Positions 20,271 through 33,200 of a stretch of DNA of 64,000 bases are shown in pieces. The stretch is taken from positions 10,407,274 through 10,471,273 of the forward strand of contig OZ038463.1 of the NCBI GenBank assembly GCA_964036295.1, in the 5' to 3' direction. Source of the DNA: Plumapathes pennacea. Its lineage: Eukaryota; Cnidaria; Anthozoa; Antipatharia; Myriopathidae. Each line of letters starts with the position of its first letter. Position 1 is the first letter of the stretch. The notes under the pieces are model-generated. The model saw only the letters and a program-made list of their open reading frames with translations. It was not told where the DNA came from and did not search any database. The translations under genes and the position numbers were made by a program.

Positions 20271-23200
20271 TTTAATTTTCCATTATCCTCTATTGCTACC
20301 TCCGCCGTCCGTTGTAATAATATCACTTTCTACAAACGCCCGGCTTTTGCGATACCAGACAATGAATTATTTTTGCGAACGAAACCTAATATCTTGTGCA
20401 TAGCTAAACTGTCCGAATGATGGCTTCCTGATACTGAATCCTGGAAGATACACAAATTTGAAACCGAATATAAATTTTACCTCTGAGGAAGAGAAAAATA
20501 GCTCAGTGGCACCCTTAGTCTTTCAAAATTTCTGACGGTCTCACCATATTGCTAACCTGTGGTGCAAAGTGAACAACGTGTTACTTTTGTTGTCAAGTAC
20601 ACACTTGTTGCCCAAGGTATGCCCAATAAATTCATGAATTCCCATACCAATTTGTACGCACAGTGAGCAGAGAAATGTTAGTCAAAATCAAGTAGAATTT
20701 ACGTTTTTATTCATCCATTCTGGCAAGGACTGTGCGTTCCATTTTTTTGGGTCGGTTTTCAGTTTTTGTATGCAATCTGTATGCTGCCTCAAAAATTCCC
20801 ATTGTCGAATTTGAAATGCATTTTAGAGGGTTGGAGTGTAATGGGTAGATTTTTATGGCTTGAGGACTTTAAACGTATTTTCCGCTTACGGGTTCTTAGA
20901 TTGTATAATCTTACTTTAATAAAGCTGGAATTGTGCTCCTACATAGCAACTCCAGCAATATGGGAAAAAGAAAGAGAACAGCCTTTGTTGGCTCGAGCAT
21001 TCAAGTATACTGTCATGGCGCACAAGTCCAAAATAAACATATAGGGCCGATTTTTTAAACAAGGTTTGGACCGCGGTTAAGCTGAAAGTCTTGGTCTGAA
21101 CAAGGTTAAACAATAGCCATGCTCAGTCGGACCACGGCTAAACGTGGTCTTTATTTACCGACGCCGATCCATGTTCCATAAATGCGATTTATTCTTTGGC
21201 TAATCCTGATTTACGGAGTCCGTCTAAACTTCAATTTTGCAAATAAACCAGTTCTAAGTTAGCCTTTGTTTTAAAAATCGACCCATAGACTTCCATCCAT
21301 TTTATCGAGTTCAGCCCACTGGTACAAACAAATGATCCAAATAATAAGTATTTTTATTTTTATATAATTATTATATGTGCATGCAGTTGTATTTCTTTCA
21401 TTATTATGTTTCTGTCAGCCGTTCCTTGACTTTGTCAATCCTTTTAGTCTAAGGTTTAAACATATAACTAGACTCTTCAAATCCTTGTTATGCTTTTGGC
21501 GAATTACCTAACAACTGGTCGGCATTTCTTCTTGCTTTCTTTTTTTCTTCCAATAACTCAGTTTTCTCAGGATTCTGGTGTTTTTCTACTGTAAAAAATA
21601 GTGTTATATCCTGCAGTTAAAACTCACATCGGTGTTAATTTGTTTATTTGTGCAGTGCCGGATTTCGGGTTTAGCTTTCTTTTTTCACAATGATTTTTCA
21701 TCTTTTCTAACATTCTTTGGACTAACAGAATGACCAATAATAAAGTAATCGTCCGTCTGTTTCTTCGTTGTGTTTTTTTTTTCTTAAAAATTAATACAAC
21801 TTTCTTAATACCGGGTGCCCAAAACATAAACTAAAAACTAATAAGACCAAATTCAACTGCGTTGTAATCAAGCAGTGAGCATTCATTCGAGAAGAGCAAA
21901 CAATTTTTCCTTTTAATTGAATACACGCGAGCCTTTTAAAGTAAAAAATCTGAGGAAAATGTAGGCATCTGGAATACCATAATGGCGAAAAACACCTAAC
22001 TATCCCTTAGTGTAGATGTGGTGGCACAATAACTAGGAAAAATATTCACGAATTACTAGAAACTCAACGAGAAATCAAGTTATAGACCTTTTGTACTAAT
22101 TGAGAGATCGCAAAAACTGACCAAGGGTGGAGCACATATACATAAATACAGTAACTGTGTATTACAATCTGAACCCCTTTTTCTTTCTTAATATATCTTT
22201 TTTTTTTCTTCGTGTCCACTGTCGCATCAGCATTTAAAATATCTTGAATGCTTGAATCGATTATAGCATCCCTTCGTTTGTCGTTGAATAAATAAAGCTA
22301 AAATCAAAGAACAAATAGGTTTCACGTGCAGAAGCCGAAAAATCTCCATTTATTATTTGCTAAAGATTCAACCAATAAACCCATGCCAACGTAGGCTCCG
22401 TGATCCCCTCAACATTTCACAGAACTTTTCCCGGACCCCTCGGCTATACCCAATGATTCTTGAAGATTAACAACCTGAATCTGGTTGCATTCTTTTTTCG
22501 GTAAGACCCACATATGTTCACTTCGTTTCTATCAGTGATGTTGTATTTATGTCTCGCCCCAGGATTCATTCAGCCAAATTTTACCTTTTGCTGTTATTAA
22601 GCCCATATAAAGAACGGTACCGTTCGTAAAAAAAAATACAAATTTCTTCCTTGTTCGGTATAAATACTAAGAATTTTCTTTTAGTATCGTGCGAGAAACG
22701 AGGAGTGATTTGTCCGTTCGTTTGTTAAGATTAATATGGCACCTTTACTGGCTGATTCAGGTACGAAAATGAAGTTTAGCGGATTAGAAGACGTACAGGA
22801 TAAACATACACATCGCAAAAGATCGAACTCCAAAACTTAGGAGCAGTAATCAGATGCATTAATGTATAAACGATCGGGCAGACCTAGAAATGCATTTTTC
22901 AATTCATTAGTAAATCTATCACCGTTTTAATCATACTGCACACAGTCCTGATAGAATTGTAATCTCTTATCAATTTTTAATAAACTGGTATATTTCCTAC
23001 CTTTGAAAAGAGATAAAGTTTGTGGAGTTTTATTAGCAACAGCGGGAAACACAGCTTGATATGTAAACACATGATAACATTGTGTGATAACGCATTGTCA
23101 GGCCTAGTCGATGATGAATTTCTTGCGCCACAGATGTAATCAATTGCAAACTAAACATATAGTACCCGGAGGAAAGAAAATACATATTGATAGGAAGAAA

Positions 23201-23849
23201 GTAGAAAATTATTTCGTCAGGTGCAGGTGACGAGGCAAGAAAATAAAGCGATCGAACAATGTCAAGAAAAGGCAAAGCTTCTCTCTTTTTTGCTAACTGT
23301 TTTTCTTTCGCAACATTCTGTCACAGAAAAGCTGAAATCTTCATTTTCAGATGGAAAGATGAATTTCAGCGTTTGATAACGAACACGCAGATATTTCCTC
23401 TTGATTTTCCACTTAGCTAAGTTATGCTAATATTCTAAAATCTTCGTGAACAAAACACAGCTTTTCTTTTTTACAAAACCTACACTTTAGTGCGACACCT
23501 TTGCTTTATAAACACTTCCTTTGGCCATTTCCTGGTAAAACCCGGCCGCATATAGACTGAGCTAAGAGGAAATTACGTGCAAATTTACCGCGCTGCCAAA
23601 AGCCAGGAAGGACTGTATATGACCATCACACATCAGTTTGATCATAGCCAGATTTGATATGTACATTTGTCACAGATTATAGTCGAAATATGAAAAACAC
23701 CGTTGATGGTCAGTGCGAAAATTTGTATTTTCTTTCAAAGAGAATATGACTGAATATAACTGGACCTTTGCACTGTTCAGCATAAAAATCTCTTTGGCCA
23801 GTCGATTACACTCAGTATTATCCCCTATATGGCTCCCTAGCGGGCAGTG

Positions 23850-23850
<1 letters not shown>
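20271..23850. other. Intergenic, no gene recognised
   Basis: Apart from the inverted-repeat element at 21042-21286, I see only AT-rich unique-looking DNA with short random frames. There is no domain and no convincing splice structure. Confidence 0.5.
21042..21286. repeat. MITE with TAGGGCCGATTTTTTAAAC-type inverted ends
   Basis: The left end reads TAGGGCCGATTTTTTAAACA, and the right end gives TATGGGTCGATTTTTAAAAC on the reverse strand. Inner words such as GGACCGCGG and GGACCACGG also recur. The element is about 245 bp and noncoding. Confidence 0.7.

Positions 23851-23856
<6 letters not shown>

Positions 23857-23913
<57 letters not shown>
23857..23913. repeat. (TTA)n microsatellite
   Basis: About 19 TTA units without interruption, giving the spurious poly-Tyr frame seen across it. 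Confidence 0.95.
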
Positions 23914-26900
23914 GCTAGTTTCATACGGCGACCGAAACCGGTCACTCTCAGTTGACCAGGAAAACGAAACGTGCCGTTTGCTTATCTTTATGTATGGTAT
24001 AGTGTATAGACTACTTGCAACCTCTGTCCCTAAATTTTTTTATCTCAATGGGTAAGCCGCTTCAGTGGGAAATGCTTGCGGAGCCGAGAACAGCTATAAT
24101 AACGATTGAAATATAGCAATCTGCCATTATCCCTATTTCTAAACTGGATTCAACAAATACTAACAAGGAAAAGGAATTGACTGAACATGTACTCCCTTGG
24201 CCATTCTGTTCAACACAGTAGGAAGGGTCTGTCCTGGAAGACACCTTACTCCAGCCATTCCTTGTTCAATTTTCGCTTATTCGAGAAAGAGGCGCCAAAA
24301 TGACGAGACAAACTCACCGCACAAATAGCTTTAGAAATAAATATATATCGCTGTTGTTTTGAGAGAATTTATTCCACCCTTAAAGATTCAGTTTTGTTTT
24401 TCAGGTTATTCTTCGACAGTAAAAGAATGTACGTTTTGCTTATACCTGAAAGACAGTTCTGGGTCATGGGTGAACGCGTTTATATAGTGAGCTCTCTTGT
24501 GCCGAACGTAAGATTTTTGTGGGAAACTGTTATGTATACATTTCTTCCCATTGCGAGTTTGGTAAATCACTTCAAACATATTATTAATTATATATTCAAA
24601 AACGCGAAAACATTTTAATTCCTCTTTCTGTCCTTAAGATTCGGTGTCCTTTTACTGAAGTAAGTATTTCTTTGTCTTTTGTGTTTACCTTACTTGAAAA
24701 GTTGTTTTACACAAACATTTCTTTAACCTTTTCAGACTCCTTTGAGCAAAATATAAATTAGTAAGGAGAGGCCAAAATAGGCTGCGGGCCGTAGTCTGTG
24801 TGTTCGATACTATATCACATACAAGCTCGATTTCTGAGCAAGACCCTGCCGTCACTTTTATTGATACATTGAAACAGCTTTATGGTCACAAATATGTTCC
24901 GCCGCCATTGTTATAAGCATCTTGTGTCTATGTCCTTTTAACAGCCCGAGCGCCTACATTTGCGTTAATATAAAGGCCGCTTTTTCGTATTTTGCGCAAT
25001 TGACTGAACGCAAAGCCTTTTAGCTAACGCTCAGCCACATTGAATGCATACAGTTGACTAATGGAAAATCACTTAAACGAAGGTTTTCTTTGAGAATGCC
25101 GACGGCGATGTTTTAGTAAGGCTACGACTAAAAGACATCATTACCTTTAGAAGACTGGGAAAAAGACGAGTTCCGTCCTGCTGTTGTTTCTTGTATTAGC
25201 ATCTTTGTATATGGCGAACGGTTGTGCGAATAGAGCAGAAAAGAGACGGAAACATAGCTGAAAAGAATAAAGTTGGTTGTCTTCCTGCATTTTGCGGCGC
25301 GCAGTCAGCATCGCCAAAATTTAATACAAAATCTAAATTAGATTTTTCGTGTCCACAACGCGCGATGGCTTTTTAGTAGTTCCTGACGAGATCACCCTAG
25401 AAATTATATTGCTAAGTGGAAGGCGGATAATGGCAACATAGCTCTTCATACTAACTTTGTGAATGTTAATGTTTATTTTGTCCTCAAAACTATTGGGTTT
25501 TTTTTGGTGCTCTGGGGCAATAGTTTTTTGATTATTGAATCAGCCGAGAACTATTCGGTGTACGCGGATGGATAGCCGTACATTTGCGCTCGAGGTCCTC
25601 CCAGACACAATTAACCTACTAACTGTTCGATAAGCAAATCCCCAAGACTACAAGTTAAGGAAATAACTTGTTAGCGAAAACTAGTTTAATAATGCCAGCT
25701 GTCGACAAATTATATATGCGATGCCAAAACGACCTTCCCGCAAGATATGATCGGCAGCAACACCACGAAGGAGCGATTTCGACTCAACCAAGTCCTCAAC
25801 TTGTCGCTGGAGGCTACGTATCCATTTTTGTGCTTTAGATAAATAGCTTCGATAAGAAATTACGGCACGCCGTCGCTTTATCTCCATACACATTTTCCAT
25901 TTGATTTAACTGAAAGGTCTTACGCGCAATAAACCTTTTACTAGCATTTGACAACTGTTGAATTTTTAATCTCAAACCATAGATATAGTGTCCTAGTTAT
26001 CAAGAAATCAGTCCTGACATCTTATGTGTCATTCTCGTGGAACTGGTCAAGGCCGCGAATACGCAAATTCCCAACATTTGGCAAAATCGATGTAATCCGA
26101 AGTCATTTGCAGATGCGCTATGATTTCTGGACACATCTTTTCGCTAAAGCTATGCATTAACATTATCATATTTTGCTAACAAAATGTAAATTTTATAGTC
26201 CAGATCCTGACCTCGCTTGCTCGGCGTCCCAAGAAAGGAATTAAGTCGACTTTGAAAATTGTTTTCGAGACAGCTGGAGAAAAACTTAATGCGCCAAGCT
26301 CTGAGCTGGATTTTTCAGTTAGAAAAACAAATGCCAAGAGTAAGCTGTAAAAAGTGGGGATAATCCAAACACTGGCGCTGAATAATTATGTCTATTTCAA
26401 ATTGACGGTTTCACAACGGATTAGTTTCCTCGGGGAAATTGAGAGGAATAACACTAAACAGATATTCCAAAGACATCATTAAAAAAAAAAACGCTAACAC
26501 AGAAGATACCTGGTCGAGCAAGTCGCTTTCGCCAATTCGAAACTTCTATCTTCCACTGTTTCCTGCGCGACTTCAGAACATGTAGGCGGTGCATGGCCGA
26601 CCACCGATCTGAGTTTAATTGCAGCCTTCGTTTAAAAGAAGTCAAGTTATTAGCCCACTTCTCCTTGTTGATGTTTATTTCTCTATTAGCGAAAGGCTTT
26701 TGTGCGAAATGGTAACTTTCTCTGGCTGCAGATGTGAATTTTACGGAGAGAATAGGCAAAGAGAATGCGCTGCACATAAACAAACAAGTCGTTATGTTCG
26801 TTTATTCTTCTTGGTGTAACTATTAATATCGTCGAAGCCTTTTGGAGTATGGATTTGGGACGGCTTCTTCGTAAATTGTGCCGAGTGGTTCCGTGTGGAC

Positions 26901-28850
26901 CCAGCAAGATAAATGTGATCGTTCGAGATTGTATGTGTGTGTGTGTGTGTGTATGCATGATTTAGAAATTGTGACTGAGAAAAGAGAACGTTCTAGGAGC
27001 AGGTTCATATAGGGGAGGGATCAATTTTGTGAAGAAGCGCGAAGAAATTTGTGTGAAATCTGTCCAATTCAAGTCGCTCGTGTACTTTCCTTTTTCAGAT
27101 GTTTAATGAAATCGTTTAAAAACTAGAGAAAAAGATAAGATAAACGAGACTTATTCAATCGGAGAGATAATTGATGTAGGGCTGATTAAAGCAAGAATAA
27201 ACTGGTCCTGACTACACTACAAAGCCCTTCACATCAAGAAAACAAGTAGTGATGAGCTTGTGTTTACAGGCGCGAATAAAATGCATCCGTTCATTGTCTT
27301 TATAGGATCATTTTCTTGGGCGCACTTCGTACTTATCAACTGAAGAAACCTTTTCTCAGTGTTCTATAACCCCACGTGAATGGTTCGATTTATTTTAACA
27401 GCATTATTTAAATGTTTGTTTTTCACACCGCTTATTCTTTCGTTTGCATTAATGTTCCACGAAGCTCTTGTGTGCAGCTCTCTATACACACAGTTTTGAC
27501 ATGCAAGTCACATAAAATCCTGACATTGAATTTTTGTTTCATAAACCTCAAGCTGGTGTATTATTTTTTGTTGCGAATACAACTGATTAGACGAGAAATT
27601 CAAAGGAAAAAAAAAAGAAAACACCTTGCACGAAACACAAGAAAAATTCAAACTGTGTACTTCCACGTTTGAGTATTAAAACAATAATTAAAGCTTTTCA
27701 AGATAAAAATGTGGTTCAAAGCTAACGACAACACGAGAGGAGGAGGCCGCAATAATTTAGTAAGACTTGATTGCGATTATGAAGTTTATTTTCGGTGTAT
27801 TAAACCGCTGGTGGCTCTATAACAGCGGGATGTTGTCAAATTTCGAGTTTGCTTAATTAGAAATGCTTTACACCTAAGATCTCATTGACTATATTTCTCC
27901 CTTCCGATTAGTTGACAGTCTCCCCCGTTGTAAATAACATAATTAAAGCCAGGCTTTGTTTCTAGATTGGGAACGTAAACAGAGAGGAAATCGAACTGAA
28001 TAGGAGACAAATGCTACGGTGTCACTTTTTCCCCAAACAATCTCTGCGCTCCGGGTTTGGCGGCAAGTGAATTCACAATGAGTTACCATTTCTTTTTGCC
28101 ATTGTTTCCCTTCAGCGGGGGAGATGCACAATTTTCCTATATTGTGTTGAAGAAGGAAATGGTTTGGCGCTTCCCGAAAAGGCACAAGATTTATCTTCTT
28201 CCCGCGCACACGCAAATATAAAGTGCAGTCGTTTCTTTCCCAGACAATTGTTCCTCACAATTACCCGAAAATACAATAAAATTACCAGTTCTCAATTCTG
28301 CAATATTTATCTACCGGTGCAAATCGATATCACACAAAGTTTTTAATGGTACTGCAAATACTGCTCGCCACCATCAGATAATATCTAATTGCCTTCTATC
28401 GGGGTTAATGTAGTTTTAGGTCTTTAAAGTGTAACGAGGCAAGGGTTGATCCCAGCGTCTCGGTGGCCGACTTTCGCGAGTACAATATTTTTTTCCGAAC
28501 ATCGCCACGAAACAAAAGTATGTCGCTCTTAAAAATGGGCTTTCTGGCCATACGTATTGTACGTTTTCAATGAAAACCAATTGACCTCAAACAGACCCAC
28601 TGCAGTTTGATTATCCGCGAGTGCGAGACAGTAAACTTTCATTATGTAAATCGCTGAGCGAGTCCATTAAGTAGAGAAAAGAAAAACTGAAAAGTTTGTA
28701 AATCTCTTTAGAAAAGGCAACGACAAAGGGCTAGAAAAAAGTAAGCTAAACCCTTAATGAAACACGTGCAATGAAAACAATAGGCGATGCTGCAGATGGG
28801 GTCGGACCCATTGAACGGAAAGCATGATTAGAATGAAATGGCCAGAATAG
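23914..28850. other. Intergenic upstream of the SoxB gene, no gene recognised
   Basis: There is a short (GT)n tract near 26934-26954. Frames on both strands are under 110 codons, without a recognisable domain or splice context. Its position in front of an isolated developmental regulator makes distal enhancers plausible (inference), but no specific element can be named by reading. Confidence 0.4.
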
Positions 28851-28852
28851 TC

Positions 28853-28874
28853 CACCTGCACTTATCTGCAGGTG
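28853..28874. promoter_or_regulatory. Palindromic double E-box upstream of SoxB
   Basis: CACCTGCA at 28853-28860 and TGCAGGTG at 28867-28874 are exact reverse complements separated by six bases. Each contains the E-box CACCTG/CAGGTG recognised by bHLH and Snail-type factors (family knowledge). The site is about 530 bases upstream of the SoxB start. Function is inferred only. Confidence 0.4.
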
Positions 28875-29149
28875 TTGTAAGTTTCCCACAAACAATGCCA
28901 CATTTGAATATTGTTTGAATGAAAGAGCAAATAGGTCGGAAAACTCCCAATTCACTCCAACTTCTCGGGCTTTTAAGCCATCCTCAAGCGTCGGCACTTC
29001 ATGAGCACTCCTCAGAGATATTTTGTGCAGGCAAACTCCACGGCGGCGGTCGTGTTTCCTGCCGACACGCACGTGTTTCGCTGCAATTGCACAAGAGTTA
29101 CCGCCGACTTCTGCTGAGCGCTCATTGGTCCGAATCCGAATTATACATT

Positions 29150-29225
29150 ATTCATGCACAAATAATTAACACCTATTGTTTACTGCAGGCATTATTATTG
29201 AAATGAAATATTAGCATTGTCCTAT
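29150..29225. promoter_or_regulatory. AT-rich block with SOX- and octamer-like sites
   Basis: Within about 75 bases are ATGCACAAAT (an octamer-like site with an inserted base), TAATTA, ATTGTTT and CATTGTCC. The last two match the SOX core (A/T)TTGT. They lie 180-260 bases upstream of the SoxB start, so SOX/POU-type or autoregulatory input is possible (inference). Confidence 0.3.
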
Positions 29226-29405
29226 TATATCATTATACCCATCAAACGTAATCACGCCTCGAAGGTGTGTAGCCGGAGTGCCGGTCATGTCATAATAGCC
29301 GAAGGTTGCTCCTTTGAACACAGTTTGACTTAGCGCGCCGAGCGAGAACAACTCGCACAGTTCGGACCTTCAGTACCTTTTGATCTCTCAGCAAAACAAA
29401 CCAGA

Positions 29406-30254
29406 ATGGGCAAGGCAGAGGAGGGACATATCAAGCGACCGATGAATGCGTTTATGGTGTGGAGTCGTGGCAAGAGAAAGCAGTACGCCGCACAACACCC
29501 GAGGATGCACAACTCCGAGATCAGCAAACGGCTCGGTGCCGAGTGGAAAATGCTCTCAACTGAAGAGAAGGAGCCTTTTATCTCTGAGGCGAAGCGACTA
29601 CAGGCTGTGCACATTCAAGAACACCCCGACTACAAGTACAAGCCGAAACGCCGCAAGTCCAAGACAGTGGCGAAGAAAGAGTTAGCGGCGCCCATGTTTT
29701 CACCTTTCAGCGCCTCAATGATGGCAGTAGAGAAATTCACAACGAGTCAATTGCCACAAACAATAGGTCATTCAGGCGCTTTGTCAGCAGACCCAATGTA
29801 TTCCAAAATAAATGGCTCGGCAGCGTTTCACCACTCCGTTTCTCCGGGATACCCAGTTATCTACCCAAGTGTTACGTCCGTTAACACGCACTCCGGTTCT
29901 CCCTCGCCAAGACAGCTTTTCGCCGGATCAATAGAGTCGACACACTCTTTCCGCGCCGCGGACGTGATCAATGGCCGACCCGCGTACAGCATGAGTCATC
30001 ACCAGCCTTTCCACCAAGCACCAATGCCTCTGCAGTTGCCGTCAAGAATCTCCGCGGTGGACGAGACCAGGGCCGCAGCCAACACAAACAGCTCTTCCAG
30101 TCCTCCAGCATCCAACGCTGACTCTGCAGCGTCGAAGGCAAACGGTTACGTTCACAGCTCCGTTCACAGCACAAGCGAAATGAGCTCCCAACGAGTGTGG
30201 CAACCGCAACAAGAACTGTCCAGACCAGTCGCCTATGTACCGGTATTACTTTAA
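29406..30254 (+). CDS. SoxB: SoxB-group HMG-box transcription factor, single exon
   Basis: The intact frame encodes 282 residues from ATG 29406 to TAA 30252-30254. An HMG box lies at about residues 8-87: it opens [20 protein letters not shown], continues with [17 protein letters not shown] and ends [15 protein letters not shown]. The [11 protein letters not shown] core and the basic tail after the box are typical of group B Sox proteins, which bind ATTGT-type sites in the minor groove and control neural and progenitor fates in animals (family knowledge). The C-terminal two thirds is rich in Ser, Pro and His, low in predicted structure, and ends [10 protein letters not shown]; it probably holds transactivation or repression segments. 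Lack of introns is usual for SoxB genes. Which cnidarian SoxB paralogue this is cannot be settled without a tree. Confidence 0.95.
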   Translation: MGKAEEGHIKRPMNAFMVWSRGKRKQYAAQHPRMHNSEISKRLGAEWKMLSTEEKEPFISEAKRLQAVHIQEHPDYKYKPKRRKSKTVAKKELAAPMFSPFSASMMAVEKFTTSQLPQTIGHSGALSADPMYSKINGSAAFHHSVSPGYPVIYPSVTSVNTHSGSPSPRQLFAGSIESTHSFRAADVINGRPAYSMSHHQPFHQAPMPLQLPSRISAVDETRAAANTNSSSSPPASNADSAASKANGYVHSSVHSTSEMSSQRVWQPQQELSRPVAYVPVLL

Positions 30255-33200
30255 ATCAATCCACACCTTTTTGCTCAGGGGCCCTTAGTGTAATGCGATT
30301 TCGAGTTAACTCTAGAGTATGTATTGAAAGTGTTTGCCAAAGGTTGTCAACGCGTAACACGTTTCCCGATGAATTCTAATTTCGTCCCAGTTTTTAATCA
30401 CAGGCAGTGTTATTGAAGCATGTTTTTCTTTCCCCTTTAGTGTGGTCCGTTTCAAGATTGGAGAGTTCGTAATGGTTAGGTGTTAGCATCGTTGGAGGTT
30501 AGCGAGCTTTCTCGGTTCTCCAAAGCTACAAATTTCCGTTTCCAACAAAGAACACGGGACTGTGATAAATACAGTTTAATGAGGCCCAATTTTTGGCATG
30601 TAATGACTGACGACTGACAAAACCGCGTAATAACGGCTTAGGATACGACGGGTAGCTAGTTAAACTGAACTAGAGAGCGTAGGAGTTTCGAATTTTCGTC
30701 GCGAGAAATCGAAAAACATAATTTCGAATCTTTGGTTTAATTTATGCAACTTTCCTGCATACGTGTGTTACGGACAAACAAACAAGCTCATTGCGATATA
30801 GTTATCGCCGAGGAAGCGACTCAAATTCTTCAGTTAGACCAGTTCCTGTTTCGGCGCAGTGTTTGTTGCTGACGCTACGTCCTATTTCAACGAACAATAC
30901 TCTAATCTGGGTTCTCAAACTAACATTCTGTTTAGATTATTGTTATGCAAAAATTGTAATTCACTTAATGCGATAAAACAAGTGGCGACGTCAAGACATA
31001 GAACAAAACAATTTCTAAATATCGCCGTGGAAGTTACTTTACAACTTTATCAAACAGATAGTCTTGTTTACTTAGAGCTTGTCTTTCTTCTCGCATTATC
31101 AATGCCCGTTTTCTTTGCGAAGGAAACGTAAGATCGCCTAAAATATTTATTTTTTCGACTTTTTGCATAATAATTAATCGCGGCGGTACTTCAAACATCG
31201 CGTTGCCAGCCATTAATTTTGTTCTCATTCACCCCAGGCAAGGTTTTGGGCTAAGAATATTGTTTAACTTTGAATTGATTTTTTTTCTGCATATCTAGAG
31301 GTTGGTGTATGAAGCGAGTTTAATATTTCGTGCCCAACTGTTTGAAAAAAAAAAAAAGAATTAATCGTGAACCCACATGCAGAGAACGTGCCACCCTTGC
31401 TAATTTATTCGAATTTCGAGTCGCTGCTTCTTTCTGCTTAATGTTTTAGCTGAGAAAGCTCTTTTTACGTCCAGTAGCGACATGGACTTTAGGCTTCGTG
31501 GTACACTAAATATGCAGTCCAAGTCTCATTGAGAGAAATCAAAATTAATTTATTGGATCGCTTTGAGCCTGGCAGTTCTCGTTATAAATTCATGAGTGGT
31601 TGGTTTGTTGACCAAAGATCGCGTTCAGCTTGAGGTAGCCACATTTATATTGCACATATCTCGTCTGGATTCTTTATTCCATTGTATAAACAACTAATAT
31701 AAGCTATCTATATCCTTGGGCTGCAAAGGCGGAGATTATTATTAGAGTAATATTTCTTTTGATTGAAGTTGAGTTCGCTTCCAATGAGTTTGAAGATCAG
31801 TTTTAATAATTCAGAAAAGAAATTTCACACAGTTATCACATATCAAGGTTGATATCATGGTCCCAACATCTTGACACTTGGGTGTAATAATTTCTGCGTG
31901 CGTTTCTACGTTCTTGCACCAAAAAATATTTTTTCAGCCAAAGCGAATCTTAATTTCGCGCCCACACGAAGGCCTTTGTTTGTAAATTTCTCCTTAAACA
32001 ATGTGATGAAAGAATGGTATTCTTTTCTTGACAAAACTTATTTTCTAACTGAGATTTTCGGAAGGGGTTCAAGAAATTCAGAGGCTACTTAGGTAACAAC
32101 CTACATGTTGTAGTGTATTTATTGTGCGTGGCCTTGCCGTCCAAGCCACTGATGTATTTTTAGACCTACACACAGATGTTGTGTAAATTATTCCAACCTG
32201 TCAGGAGTCAGCTATTATATAAACAGTTTAGCGCGTTTCTCTGTATAATAGATTGTATAACAAGAACCCTGTAAATTCGTGCCCTGTTAAGCCTGGTTTC
32301 CATATAATCGTCTCTGACATAAGGATGGTCTCTGCATTTCCGGTCGTCTCCGACGCAAGGATAGAACATGGTTCTATCGGGACGATCGAGTCGCTTCTGA
32401 CATAAGGATCGTTTGAAACAATCGCAAGAGTGTTTCCATATAATCGTCCCGATCGTTTGACAAAACATTCTGCGACAGAGACGATCCTTACGTCAGAGAC
32501 GATTATATGGAAACCAGGGTTTATCCTCGATGTAAGTTCTATGAGGTACGTCGATATGAAAGCGAAATATTTATGTAAATGTGGTGAAAATTAAAATTGA
32601 TGTATTATTAAAGTACAGCTTTAGCTCACAGTTTGTCTGTGGTTTAAAACTCTGTACGGCCTTTTTCTTCGTCTGACCTTCATCTGTAGTTGCACATCCT
32701 AAACCGCGCAAAGCCCGCTGTCTTCTTATCTGTTGCAATTTTGTTTTGTTTTGAAAAGTGGATGTTTAAATTTTCTCTCATTCGATATGTTGGGCGCTTA
32801 AATGTGAAAGGATTTTTTACAACTTTATGCCTTAGCACTCCATCGATCGAAGGTTTTTTTTTAATAAAATGATGGTCGCTGGATGAAGCTTCAGAAACAG
32901 AACTTGGCTAGGGTGCTATAGGGTTTGGTCCGCACGAGGTCTGTTCCGTGGGCGAAATAAGCGCGATCCGAGTGCCATTGAAAATGTAAATTAATCAAAT
33001 CAGTGGGAGTTCATGTGACGAAGCCGTGTAATAACTAAGAATAAAGGTTTTATTTCCTCCCTCCTGTAAACTTCAGTATTCGCCGCCACAAGCATGCTGT
33101 CCATGCGCTCCCTCGGTTTCTGGGAGAGTATTGCCTTCTCACTATCCCACTTCAGAACCATGCGACAACCAAGGCCGCTCAAACGAAAGCAAAATGGAAA

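Noticed and set aside
25681-26783. Minus-strand frames of 70 and 109 codons upstream of SoxB
   Set aside because: Lys/Arg-rich but without a recognisable domain or splice partners; length is within chance expectation.
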